Below are positions 1 through 8,500 of a stretch of DNA of 64,000 nucleotides, one piece after another. Both the position numbers and the translations under genes were made by a program. Under the pieces are notes generated by a model, which was not told where the DNA came from, searched no databases, and saw nothing but the letters and a program-made list of their open reading frames with translations. The stretch spans positions 124,001-188,000 of the forward strand of contig NZ_CAUFUE010000001.1 in NCBI RefSeq assembly GCF_959029255.1. Reading direction: 5' to 3'. Each line of letters begins with the position of its first letter. Positions within the stretch are counted from its first letter, which is position 1. Origin of the DNA: an uncultured Bacteroides sp. (GTDB lineage Bacteria > Bacteroidota > Bacteroidia > Bacteroidales > Bacteroidaceae).

Positions 1-2
1 TG

Positions 3-2453
3 CGGTTCGGGAATATTCTCCTTTTCCCCCAACCCCGTCCGGCTTTGGGCGAGGATGAATTCAAACTAGTGCATGGAATGCCCGTAGCCCCTCCCCACAG
101 TTATTTGGCTCCTTATCTGTATATGCAAAAAGGCTTTAAGGCAGACGCACTTATCCATTTCGGTACACATGGTAATTTGGAATATACTCCCGGTAAAAAT
201 GTAGCCTTGTCACAAGCAGATTGGGCGGAAGCTCTCATCAATAACCTGCCGCACTTCTATTTCTATACTACCGGAAACGTAGGCGAAGGTATCATAGCCA
301 AACGACGTACTCATGCCGTACTGGTCACCCACCTTACTCCACCCTATGTCGAAAGCGGTATGCGCCAACGTTACAATTCCTTATTGGAAGACATACATAA
401 GGTGTTGGATGAAGGAACCCTTCGCCACCGTATGCTTGGAATGCGCATCAAGAAAGAGACCCTGCGTTTGGGACTGCATCGTGACCTCGGGTTGGATTCT
501 ATACCCGACCGTCCTTATAGCACCGAAGAACTGGAACGGTTGGATGCTTTCACAGAAGAGATAGCCAATGAAAAAATAATCGGCGCCTACTATACCATGG
601 GAGAGCCCTATTCCTCCCGTGACTTACTGACTACTACTCTGGCCGTATCCGCTGATCCATTAGCCTATGAAGCCGCAAAGAGAGACCGGGATAATGGTAA
701 AATAACGACAGAACAATTACAAGATTTTACTTATATAGCTCATCATTATCTGCCAGCTGCACGAAAACGGCTGACCGCTTTCTTGCAAAATCCCCCGAAG
801 GATACAGCTGGAGTATTACCGGAACTTCGTCCGGCTCTACGTTATCGGGAACAACTGATTACTTCCACAGCCAATGAAATCAACACGATGGTACATGCGC
901 TGAACGGAGGTACTGTATTTCCTGCTCCAGGCGGAGACCCGGTACTGAACCCGAACGTCCTTCCCACAGGACGGAATATGTATAGCGTCAATGCCGAAAT
1001 GACTCCCAACCCGAGGGCATGGGAAGATGGAAAACGACTGGCTGAAACAACCTTGAAACAGTATGTGAGCAAACATGGGGAATATCCGCGTAAAGTAAGT
1101 TATACATTCTGGGCCGGTGAGTTCATCACCACTGAAGGTGCTACTTTGGCGCAAGTATTCTGGATGTTAGGAGTAGAACCGGTACGTGACGGTCAAGGTC
1201 GGGTAGTCGACTTAAAATTAGTGTCCGGCAAAGAATTAGGACGTCCCCGCATCAATGTTGTAGTTCAGGTATCCGGGCAACTCAGAGACATTGCCGGATC
1301 CCGTCTGAAACTGCTTACAGATGCCATACGCCTGGCTTCCCAAGCCAAAGATGAGACTTACCCCAATTATGTATCATCGGGCACTTTGCTACAAGAAAAA
1401 TTGTTGCTTGAAAAAGGGACTTCACCCAAACGTGCTCGTGAAATGTCGGTAATGCGCGTTTTTGGTCCGGTAAACAGTGGATACAGTACAGGTATCATGG
1501 GATATACGGAAAACAGTGGTTCGTGGGATGATGAGAAAGAAATAGCTCATGGATATCTTAACAACATGGGAGCTGTTTATGGAGATGAAGATAATTGGGG
1601 AAGTTATCAGAAAGATTTGTTTGCCTCGGCTCTTGCGGAAACCGATGTTATCATACAGCCCCGTCAAAGCAATACATGGGGGCCTGTCTCTCTGGATCAT
1701 GTCTATGAATTTACGGGAGGTATGTCTTTGGCTGTAAAAACTCTGACAGGAAAAGAGCCAGACGCATATATGGCAGATTATCGTAACCGTACCAACCGCC
1801 GTATACAAAATGTTAAAGAGGCGATTGCCGTAGAGACCCGAGCTACTATACTGAACCCGACTTTTATAAAAGAACGCATGAAAGGCGGGGCCGGTACAGC
1901 ACAAATGTTCGGAGAAATATTTCGTAATATCTTTGGTTGGCATGTGATGCGTCCGTCAGCCATGGACAAAGAGCTATACAATGATTTGTATAAAATGTAT
2001 ATAATCGATGAGAACCGGCTGGGTATTCATGACTATTTTCGTCGTGTCAATCCGGCTTCATTTCAGGCTATGACTGCCGTAATGCTGGAAAGTGCCCGCA
2101 AAGGTTACTGGAAAGCGACTGAGAACCAGTTGAAAACTACTGCCACTCTCCATGCACAGATTACTCGTGAACAAGGAGCTGCATGCACGGAATTTGTTTG
2201 TGGCAATATTAAATTACAAGGCTTCATATCAGAATTACTGGACAATCAGAACAGAGCAGAGTATGACCGGGACATGGCGGCCGTACACGAATCCAGTACA
2301 GCGAAGGGTAAAAACATCGTACTCAAAGAGCGTAAACTAACTTCCGAACAGGTCATCCGTAAGAATACGGTAAACGGTCTAATTATCGGTATCAGTGTTC
2401 TGCTCGTATTCATCGGGATGGTATGGTTGCTGAAACGGAGAAAAAAAGAGTAA
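3..2453 (+). CDS. cobN: CobN/HmuS-family metallochelatase large subunit, 5' truncated
   Basis: The reading frame is open to the left edge (codons from base 3), so the true start lies outside the window. About 816 residues are visible. The family hallmark HFGTHGNLEYTPGK lies near the visible start, with WAGEFITTEGATLAQVFWML and a central VSGQLRDIAGSRLKLL block, all typical of the CobN/BchH large-chelatase fold. The last 25 residues form one hydrophobic helix (GLIIGISVLLVFIGMVWLL) followed by RRKKE. This implies a membrane-anchored protein, whereas classical CobN is soluble. The next three genes match the T, U and V genes of the Porphyromonas/Bacteroides hmuYRSTUV haem operon, so the protein may be HmuS, which acts on haem. 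The corrin genes downstream make a cobalt or corrinoid role an alternative. Family is secure; the substrate is not. Confidence 0.85.
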   Translation, partial: RFGNILLFPQPRPALGEDEFKLVHGMPVAPPHSYLAPYLYMQKGFKADALIHFGTHGNLEYTPGKNVALSQADWAEALINNLPHFYFYTTGNVGEGIIAKRRTHAVLVTHLTPPYVESGMRQRYNSLLEDIHKVLDEGTLRHRMLGMRIKKETLRLGLHRDLGLDSIPDRPYSTEELERLDAFTEEIANEKIIGAYYTMGEPYSSRDLLTTTLAVSADPLAYEAAKRDRDNGKITTEQLQDFTYIAHHYLPAARKRLTAFLQNPPKDTAGVLPELRPALRYREQLITSTANEINTMVHALNGGTVFPAPGGDPVLNPNVLPTGRNMYSVNAEMTPNPRAWEDGKRLAETTLKQYVSKHGEYPRKVSYTFWAGEFITTEGATLAQVFWMLGVEPVRDGQGRVVDLKLVSGKELGRPRINVVVQVSGQLRDIAGSRLKLLTDAIRLASQAKDETYPNYVSSGTLLQEKLLLEKGTSPKRAREMSVMRVFGPVNSGYSTGIMGYTENSGSWDDEKEIAHGYLNNMGAVYGDEDNWGSYQKDLFASALAETDVIIQPRQSNTWGPVSLDHVYEFTGGMSLAVKTLTGKEPDAYMADYRNRTNRRIQNVKEAIAVETRATILNPTFIKERMKGGAGTAQMFGEIFRNIFGWHVMRPSAMDKELYNDLYKMYIIDENRLGIHDYFRRVNPASFQAMTAVMLESARKGYWKATENQLKTTATLHAQITREQGAACTEFVCGNIKLQGFISELLDNQNRAEYDRDMAAVHESSTAKGKNIVLKERKLTSEQVIRKNTVNGLIIGISVLLVFIGMVWLLKRRKKE

Positions 2454-2454
2454 A

Positions 2455-3012
2455 ATGGAATATATCATTCATATATTAGCCGTCTTTATTGCTCTTGGTT
2501 TCTTACTGAAAGTAGGGTTTTATCATCGTTGGGGTGTGATAGCGACCGCCATAGGCTGCGCTTTATTCGTCTGGTGGATAACTCCGTGGATAACCGAACT
2601 ATCCCAACCGGATATGGCGGCATTTTTTGCTTCCCGTTCGCAAATGCTTGACCTCTCTGTCGGCATTACTTTGGAAGCTGCCTTTATGATTACTTTCTGT
2701 TTCAACTGTTTTGCCGAAACAAGAAGTAGGAATACATGGCTCAAACAGTTGGTTACGAAATTATTAAGAATTTATCCCGGTATAATCATCGGCGGTGTAC
2801 TATGTTATGTATTGGCATTACTGTTGTTTTCCTTTCCCGGAATGGATTTTGACAATCTCAGGTGGATAATGTCTGTAGCCACTCTCCTATTTGTCTGTGG
2901 TGGCAGTTGGTTACTCAAATACAGTATCGGTAATGAACCGTTACGTCTGGAAGTACTGTTCATTGTAAATCTGTTTATTGTACTGCTAAGTATTATCGTT
3001 ACCGGCTATTAG
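2455..3012 (+). CDS. HmuT-like multi-pass membrane protein
   Basis: A 185-residue integral membrane protein with about six hydrophobic segments (roughly residues 5-23, 27-45, 70-87, 108-128, 137-157 and 166-184) and no enzymatic motif that I recognise. It starts one base after the stop of the chelatase gene, so the two are probably translationally coupled. By position and topology it matches HmuT of the hmuYRSTUV haem operon. Together with the ExbB-like and ExbD-like proteins that follow it could form an inner-membrane complex that energises or holds the chelatase. That role is inferred from context only. Confidence 0.7.
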   Translation: MEYIIHILAVFIALGFLLKVGFYHRWGVIATAIGCALFVWWITPWITELSQPDMAAFFASRSQMLDLSVGITLEAAFMITFCFNCFAETRSRNTWLKQLVTKLLRIYPGIIIGGVLCYVLALLLFSFPGMDFDNLRWIMSVATLLFVCGGSWLLKYSIGNEPLRLEVLFIVNLFIVLLSIIVTGY

Positions 3013-3041
3013 AACTTACAATTATAAATTATAACCATCAC

Positions 3042-3653
3042 ATGGAAACTATTTCAAACACATTATTTTGGATATCCAATGGACTGTTGGTACCCGTTGT
3101 CGTACTGTTACTTTTGTTTTTCCTACGTGCCATCCTTCTAATCGGAGGTTTCTTCGGAGAATTTTATCAACGGAGAAAATTACAGAAACAACTTGCCGAG
3201 ATGCTGGAAAGTGTCACTTATGAAACTGTAGACGAACAATTGCGGCAGTTTCCTTCAACAGGAAATTCTCCTCTTCTCCGTTGTCTGAAAAAACTATCCG
3301 AACACCGGAACAACCCAGCTTATTGTGTACGGTTGCTTGCCAACTATGAGGTAGATGCCGAAAAAGAGTTAGGACGTTCACGCACATTCATAAAACTTGG
3401 GCCAATGCTAGGGTTGATGGGGACTCTCATTCCTATGGGACCTGCTCTGGTTGGTCTCGCCACCGGTGATATATCCTCCATGGCCTACAATATGCAAGTG
3501 GCTTTTGCCACTACCGTAGTAGGTATGGTAATTGCCGTAATCGGTGTCATTACCCTGCAAGTAAAACAACGTTGGTATGCCCGGGAAATGAACGATTTGG
3601 AATACCTTGACAAGATTTTTAGAAATGAAACCTCCAATCCTATGAACCAATGA
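3042..3653 (+). CDS. MotA/TolQ/ExbB-family proton channel protein (HmuU-like)
   Basis: A 203-residue protein with the ExbB/TolQ layout: one N-terminal membrane helix (about residues 10-33), a cytoplasmic stretch rich in charged residues, then two long C-terminal helices. The conserved block KLGPMLGLMGTLIPMGPAL and the following AYNMQVAFATTVVGMVIAVI are the channel-lining helices of this family. Such proteins use proton flow through the inner membrane to drive work in a partner. The gene overlaps the next one by four bases (ATGA), which suggests a fixed stoichiometry with the ExbD-like partner. In hmu operons the same position is held by HmuU. Confidence 0.87.
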   Translation: METISNTLFWISNGLLVPVVVLLLLFFLRAILLIGGFFGEFYQRRKLQKQLAEMLESVTYETVDEQLRQFPSTGNSPLLRCLKKLSEHRNNPAYCVRLLANYEVDAEKELGRSRTFIKLGPMLGLMGTLIPMGPALVGLATGDISSMAYNMQVAFATTVVGMVIAVIGVITLQVKQRWYAREMNDLEYLDKIFRNETSNPMNQ

Positions 3654-3976
3654 AACGGAATAGATTACTTCATAATGATACAGACTCCGATCCTATGGGT
3701 ACAGTAGCCAACTTGTTCGATGTAGCCATGGTATTTGCCGTCGCCTTGATGGTAGCCCTTGTCTCCCGTTTCAATATAACGGAATTTTTTTCAAAGGAAG
3801 ATTTCACGATGGTTAAAAATCCGGGTAATGAAAATATGGAAATCATCACAAAGAAAGGACAAGAGATTAAGAAATACACTCCCGGAGATAAACAAAACAC
3901 TTCAGGTAAAAGAGGTAAAAAAGTAGGGATCGCCTATCAATTGGAAAATGGTGAAATCATCTATATTCCGGAATAA
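3650..3976 (+). CDS. DUF2149 protein, ExbD-like partner (HmuV-like)
   Basis: A 108-residue protein with a short cytoplasmic N terminus (DTDSDPMGTVANLFDVAM), a single membrane helix up to about residue 40 and a basic, hydrophilic C-terminal domain. Asp24 sits at the start of the helix in the context NLFDVAMVFAVAL. This resembles the essential membrane aspartate of ExbD/TolR, and pairing with an ExbB-like gene makes a proton-channel partner role plausible. The C-terminal part lacks an obvious TonB-box-binding domain and is short. This is the last gene of the module: the next gene has its own promoter after a spacer of about 100 bases. Confidence 0.8.
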   Translation: MKRNRLLHNDTDSDPMGTVANLFDVAMVFAVALMVALVSRFNITEFFSKEDFTMVKNPGNENMEIITKKGQEIKKYTPGDKQNTSGKRGKKVGIAYQLENGEIIYIPE

Positions 3977-4046
3977 TTGTATTCTGAATTTGTTTCCATC
4001 TTATGGAAAGTTCCGGTTTCATATCTGAAATATGCCAAATAGAACG

Positions 4047-4054
4047 TATATTTG
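4047..4054 (+). promoter_or_regulatory. Bacteroides -7 box before cbiH-cbiC
   Basis: TATATTTG matches the TAnnTTTG consensus. It lies 20 bases upstream of the ATG, leaving a very short leader with no room for a cobalamin riboswitch. Confidence 0.55.
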
Positions 4055-4074
4055 CATACCAATATATATGATAT

Positions 4075-5562
4075 ATGAAACAACCTAAAATAATTGTTGC
4101 CGGACTTGGGCCGGGCAATGAAGAAGATATTACACCTGCCGTGATTTCGGCTTTGCAAGAGGCGGACGTAGTGGTGGGATACAAATATTATTTCCGGTTT
4201 GTAACTCCTTATCTCCGCCCTGAAACCGAGTGCGTGGATACCGGTATGAAGCGGGAACGCGTCCGTGCAGAGCAAGCCTTTGAACTGGCGGAACAAGGTA
4301 AAACGGTATGCGTCATCAGTTCCGGTGACGCGGGAATTTACGGTATGACGCCGCTTATTTATGAAATGAAGCGGGAACGCGGCAGTTCCGTGGATATAGT
4401 TTCGTTGCCGGGTATCAGTGCTTTTCAGAAAGCAGCGTCCCTGCTAGGTGCGCCGGTCGGTCATGACTTCTGCGTTATTTCACTTTCCGACTTGATGACT
4501 CCTTGGGAACGTATTGAGAAAAGAATAATAGCTGCTGCGACAGCAGATTTTGTTACCGCCGTATATAATCCTAAAAGTGAAGGCCGCTACTGGCAACTAT
4601 ATCGTTTGAAAGAGTTATTCTTGCAAGAAGGCCGTTCTCCCGAAACTCCGGTAGGATATGTACGCCAGGCAGGCAGACCGGAGCAAGAAGTACATATCAC
4701 TACGTTGGAAGCTTTCAATCCCGAAGATGTCGATATGTTTACGGTGGTGCTTATAGGTAACTCACAGTCATACGAATGGAATGGGATACTGATTACACCA
4801 CGAGGATATTACGGGGAAGAGTCTCAAAAAGCTAAACATCATCTTCAGGAGAACAAACATCATCCTGAAGAAACTAAACATCATCCTGAGGAGAGCGAAC
4901 ATCATCTTCAGACCAATAAAGGTCAGGATATCATGATACGCAGTTTCCGTACCATCGAAAAAGAATTAAAGAATAAGAATATTCCCCTCGACCATAAATG
5001 GGCGCTTTTGCATGCCATACATACTACAGCCGATTTTGAAATGGAGGACTTACTTCACACGGATACCGGTGCCGTAGCTTCCCTTTATCAAAGTATTGCC
5101 GAAGGTCGTATCCGTACAATCATCACTGACGTGACAATGGCTGCCAGCGGCATCCGCAAGGGAGCTTTGGAACGACTCGGTGTAGAGGTAAAATGCTACC
5201 TTGGCGATTCCCGCACAGCGGCAATGGCTACCGAGAAAGGTATTACACGTACTCAGGCGGGCATTCGCCTTGCGGTAGAAGAACATCCTGATGCGCTTTT
5301 TGTGTTTGGTAATGCACCTACGGCATTGATGGAGCTCTGTGATTTGATACGCAAAGAGAAGGCGCATCCAGCCGGAATAGTCGCTGCTCCCGTAGGTTTT
5401 GTGCATGTACAGGAATCAAAACACATGGTGAAACCATTTAAAGAAATACCGAAAATCATAGTAGAAGGACGTAAGGGAGGAAGTAACCTTGCCGCAACAT
5501 TGGTAAATGCTGTGCTTTGCTATAACGATGCGGAACAGTTGCGACCGGGAAGGGATGTCTAA
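4075..5562 (+). CDS. Fused precorrin-3B C17-methyltransferase / precorrin-8X methylmutase (CbiH-CbiC)
   Basis: A 495-residue bifunctional corrin enzyme. Residues 1-245 are a SAM-dependent tetrapyrrole methylase: the N-terminal AGLGPGNEEDITPAV loop, SSGDAGIYGM and LPGISAFQKAASLLGAP identify CbiH/CobJ, which methylates C17 and contracts the ring. Residues 286-495 are CbiC/CobH, the methyl-shift mutase that gives cobyrinate; His316 in LLHAIHTTAD aligns with the conserved catalytic histidine. The two are joined by a histidine-rich linker (about 253-281) made of four copies of a seven-residue unit starting with HH or KHH. Both halves look intact. It heads the corrin gene run and has its own -7 box. 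Confidence 0.93.
   Translation: MKQPKIIVAGLGPGNEEDITPAVISALQEADVVVGYKYYFRFVTPYLRPETECVDTGMKRERVRAEQAFELAEQGKTVCVISSGDAGIYGMTPLIYEMKRERGSSVDIVSLPGISAFQKAASLLGAPVGHDFCVISLSDLMTPWERIEKRIIAAATADFVTAVYNPKSEGRYWQLYRLKELFLQEGRSPETPVGYVRQAGRPEQEVHITTLEAFNPEDVDMFTVVLIGNSQSYEWNGILITPRGYYGEESQKAKHHLQENKHHPEETKHHPEESEHHLQTNKGQDIMIRSFRTIEKELKNKNIPLDHKWALLHAIHTTADFEMEDLLHTDTGAVASLYQSIAEGRIRTIITDVTMAASGIRKGALERLGVEVKCYLGDSRTAAMATEKGITRTQAGIRLAVEEHPDALFVFGNAPTALMELCDLIRKEKAHPAGIVAAPVGFVHVQESKHMVKPFKEIPKIIVEGRKGGSNLAATLVNAVLCYNDAEQLRPGRDV
4834..4917 (+). repeat. 21-bp x 4 in-frame tandem repeat encoding a His-rich linker
   Basis: Four consecutive 21-base units, each with AACATCATC near its start, encode HHLQENK, HHPEETK, HHPEESE and HHLQTNK. 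Copies differ at several bases, so the array is not recent. It lies exactly between the CbiH and CbiC domains. Confidence 0.9.
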
Positions 5563-5599
5563 ATAAATAATTTATTGGCATTACCTTAAAATAAAAAGT

Positions 5600-5607
5600 T
5601 ATCTTTG
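5600..5607 (+). promoter_or_regulatory. Bacteroides -7 box before the ATPase/nuclease gene
   Basis: TATCTTTG, 28 bases before the ATG, with a TTG about 22 bases further upstream. The gene therefore appears to have its own promoter although it lies inside the corrin gene run. Confidence 0.6.
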
Positions 5608-5635
5608 TTCTATCGTAATCTTAAAAGTAAGTGAT

Positions 5636-7189
5636 ATGAGTAATAAGATTTATCCTATCGGCATCCAGAACTTCGAGAAGATTCGTCGGGAGAATTATTT
5701 CTACATAGATAAAACCGCATTGGTTTATCAATTGGTAAAGACAGGCAGTTATTATTTCCTGAGCCGTCCCCGCCGTTTCGGTAAGAGTTTGCTTATCTCT
5801 ACCCTTGAAGCTTACTTTCAGGGAGAGAAAGACCTTTTTGAGGGTCTGGCAATGGAGAAGCTGGAAAAAGATTGGATAAAATATCCTATTTTTCATTTAG
5901 ATTTGAACATCGGAAAATACGATGCTCCGGACAGTTTGGATAACATATTGAATGAAGCCCTTTTGGGTTGGGAAGCCCTCTATGGAACCGGTATGGGAGA
6001 AGTAACTCTTGCCCTCCGTTTTAAGGGAGTGGTGAAACGGGCTTACGAAAAGACAGGGCAGCGTGTCGTCATCCTTGTCGATGAGTACGACAAGCCTATG
6101 TTGCAGGCCATCGGCAACGAAGCTTTGCAGAAGGAATACCGCAACACGCTGAAACCTTTCTACGGTGTACTGAAAACCATGGATGGATGCATCAAGTTTG
6201 CCATGCTCACAGGAGTTACGAAATTCGGCAAGGTTAGTGTGTTCAGCGACCTGAACAATCTGAATGATCTCTCAATGTGGAACAAATACATTGATATCTG
6301 TGGTATCAGTGACAAAGAACTTCACGAATATCTGGAGACTGAAATGCATGAATTTGCCGATGCTCAAGGTCTATCGTATGAACAATTCTGCAATAAACTG
6401 CGCGAATATTACGACGGTTACCACTTTACGCATAATTCCATCGGTATGTACAATCCTTTCAGCCTGCTCAACGCCTTTGACCGCAAAGAGTTCGGCAGTT
6501 ATTGGTTTGAAACCGGTACACCCACCTATCTTGTGGAATTGTTGAAGAAGCACCATTATGACCTGGAGCGTATGGCTGATGAAGAGACCGATGCCCAAGT
6601 GCTGAACAGTATTGATTCCGAATCAACCAATCCCATTCCGGTGATTTATCAAAGCGGATACCTCACGATTAAGGGGTATGATGAGCGCTTCGGCATTTAC
6701 ACTTTAGGTTTTCCCAACCGTGAGGTGGAAGAAGGCTTTGTGCGTTTCCTGTTACCTTTCTATGCAAATACCAATAAGGTAGAAGCTCCTTTTGAGATAC
6801 AGAGATTTGTTCGGGAAGTAGAATCGGGTGATTACGACTCTTTCTTCCGCCGTCTTCAAAGCTTCTTTGCCGATACCCCCTACGAACTGGTTCGTGACCT
6901 GGAACTGCATTATCAGAATGTCCTGTTCATCGTCTTCAAGTTAATGGGATTTTATACAAAAGTGGAGTATCACACGAGTGAAGGCCGTGTCGACCTTGTT
7001 TTGCAGACCGACAAATACATCTATATCATGGAATTCAAACTGAATGGAACGGCGGAGGAAGCCTTGCAGCAGATTAATGACAAACACTATGCACAACCTT
7101 TTAAGGCGGACAGCCGCAAGCTCTTCAAGATAGGTGTGAATTTCAGCTCACAGACGCGTAACATCGAACGTTGGATTGTAGAAGAGTAA
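5636..7189 (+). CDS. AAA-ATPase-like / PD-(D/E)XK nuclease family protein
   Basis: A 517-residue protein of a family found in many copies in Bacteroides genomes (AAA-ATPase_like plus PDDEXK_9). The N-terminal part carries the P-loop RPRRFGKSLLISTL and a Walker B VVILVDEYDKPM. The C-terminal part has a nuclease-like core with GRVDLVLQTD followed by YIMEFKLNG, supplying the D...ExK residues. The true role of the family is not known; mobile-element or defence functions have been proposed because of the nuclease fold. It has no link to corrin chemistry and separates cbiH-cbiC from cbiE-cbiT, so it looks like an insertion with its own promoter. All key residues appear intact. Confidence 0.85.
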   Translation: MSNKIYPIGIQNFEKIRRENYFYIDKTALVYQLVKTGSYYFLSRPRRFGKSLLISTLEAYFQGEKDLFEGLAMEKLEKDWIKYPIFHLDLNIGKYDAPDSLDNILNEALLGWEALYGTGMGEVTLALRFKGVVKRAYEKTGQRVVILVDEYDKPMLQAIGNEALQKEYRNTLKPFYGVLKTMDGCIKFAMLTGVTKFGKVSVFSDLNNLNDLSMWNKYIDICGISDKELHEYLETEMHEFADAQGLSYEQFCNKLREYYDGYHFTHNSIGMYNPFSLLNAFDRKEFGSYWFETGTPTYLVELLKKHHYDLERMADEETDAQVLNSIDSESTNPIPVIYQSGYLTIKGYDERFGIYTLGFPNREVEEGFVRFLLPFYANTNKVEAPFEIQRFVREVESGDYDSFFRRLQSFFADTPYELVRDLELHYQNVLFIVFKLMGFYTKVEYHTSEGRVDLVLQTDKYIYIMEFKLNGTAEEALQQINDKHYAQPFKADSRKLFKIGVNFSSQTRNIERWIVEE

Positions 7190-7228
7190 TTCCAAACTTT
7201 ATTACGTGCTGAATTCAATCAATAAAAA

Positions 7229-8485
7229 ATGAAACAAAAGTTCATAATCATAGGAATGGACGACAAGCGGGAACCCTTTTTCCCACCGGAAGCTTTGGCG
7301 CATATCCGGCGGGGAAAAGTCTTCTCGGGCGGCGTACGGCACAAGGAAATAGTGAAAAGTTTGCTGCCGGAAGATGCCGAATGGATTTCTATCACTGTGC
7401 CATTGGAACATGTGTTCCGCCAATACGAAAAGGTATCTGCCGAAACAGACGAAACGATTATTGTATTCGCTTCGGGCGATCCGCTCTTCTTCGGCTTCGC
7501 CAATACGGTGAAACGCAAACTGCCGGATGCTGAAATACATCTTTATCCTACATTCAACTCTTTGCAGACATTGGCCCACCGAATCGTGATGCCATACGAC
7601 GATATGCGCACCGTATCACTGACGGGGCGCCCCTGGCAAGAGTTTGACCGGGCGATAATAGAACGTGTGCCCAAAATCGGCATCCTCACTGACCGCGAGC
7701 ATACTCCCGCCACTATCGCTGCACGTATGCTGGAATACGGTTACAACTATTATATGATGTACGTGGGAGAACATCTTGGCAATTGCGAAAAAGAACGCAT
7801 CCGCTGCATGACTCTCGAAGAGGCCGCTCAAGGCACTTTTGAGCACCCCAACTGTCTGGTACTATGCAGCCACCCTGTCCAGACCGGAACAGACAGCCTG
7901 TTCAGTACTAAGCAGCCATCCTGTTCAGTGCAGCCCCGTCCCTTCGGCATTCCCGATGGAGATTTCGAGCACCTTGACGGCCGTGCCCGCATGATTACCA
8001 AATCGCCTATCCGCCTGCTTACATTGCAGGCGCTTGAACTGAACCGACGTCGTGTCTTTTGGGATATAGGTTTCTGCACCGGCTCTGTTTCCATAGAAGC
8101 GCGTTTGCAGTTTCCACATCTTGCCGTCATTGCTTTTGAGATACGTCCGGAAGGTGAAAAGTTGATGAACACCAATGCCCGCCGTTTCGGCGCTCCGGGC
8201 ATCAAGGCGATAATCGGAGATTTCCTGAAAGAAGAAACCAATCAACTCCCCCGCCCCGACGCGGTCTTTATCGGAGGGCATGGCGGACACCTGCGGGAAA
8301 TGCTGGTGCGAATCAAAAGCATTTTGCAACCCGGGGGATGTGTTGCCTTCAACTCTGTATCGGCAGAGAGCAAGGCAGCCTTTATCGACGGTGCCGAAAC
8401 TGCCGGGCTGATACTTCAGCCTTCCCTGCGGATTGCCCTGAATGATTATAATCCTATCGAAATAATGAAAGCCACGCTTTCCTGA
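7229..8485 (+). CDS. cobL: Fused precorrin-6B C5,15-methyltransferase / C12-decarboxylase (CbiE-CbiT, CobL)
   Basis: A 418-residue protein. Residues 1 to about 205 are a tetrapyrrole methylase (CbiE): FSGGVRHKEIV, then FASGDPLFFGFANTV and the YPTFNSLQTLAHRI stretch. From about 230 onward is CbiT, a class I SAM methyltransferase with motif I at VFWDIGFCTGSVSIEARL and the acidic loop VIAFEIRPEG. Together they methylate C5 and C15 and remove the acetate carboxyl of ring C. It follows the ATPase/nuclease gene by 39 bases and precedes cbiG-cbiF by 15 bases. Length is usual for CobL-type fusions. Confidence 0.93.
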   Translation: MKQKFIIIGMDDKREPFFPPEALAHIRRGKVFSGGVRHKEIVKSLLPEDAEWISITVPLEHVFRQYEKVSAETDETIIVFASGDPLFFGFANTVKRKLPDAEIHLYPTFNSLQTLAHRIVMPYDDMRTVSLTGRPWQEFDRAIIERVPKIGILTDREHTPATIAARMLEYGYNYYMMYVGEHLGNCEKERIRCMTLEEAAQGTFEHPNCLVLCSHPVQTGTDSLFSTKQPSCSVQPRPFGIPDGDFEHLDGRARMITKSPIRLLTLQALELNRRRVFWDIGFCTGSVSIEARLQFPHLAVIAFEIRPEGEKLMNTNARRFGAPGIKAIIGDFLKEETNQLPRPDAVFIGGHGGHLREMLVRIKSILQPGGCVAFNSVSAESKAAFIDGAETAGLILQPSLRIALNDYNPIEIMKATLS

Positions 8486-8500
8486 AATATATATTATTGT

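Noticed and set aside
4000..4074. Cobalamin riboswitch before the corrin genes
   Set aside because: The -7 box leaves a leader of about 15 bases, too short for any such RNA, and no B12-box sequence is present.
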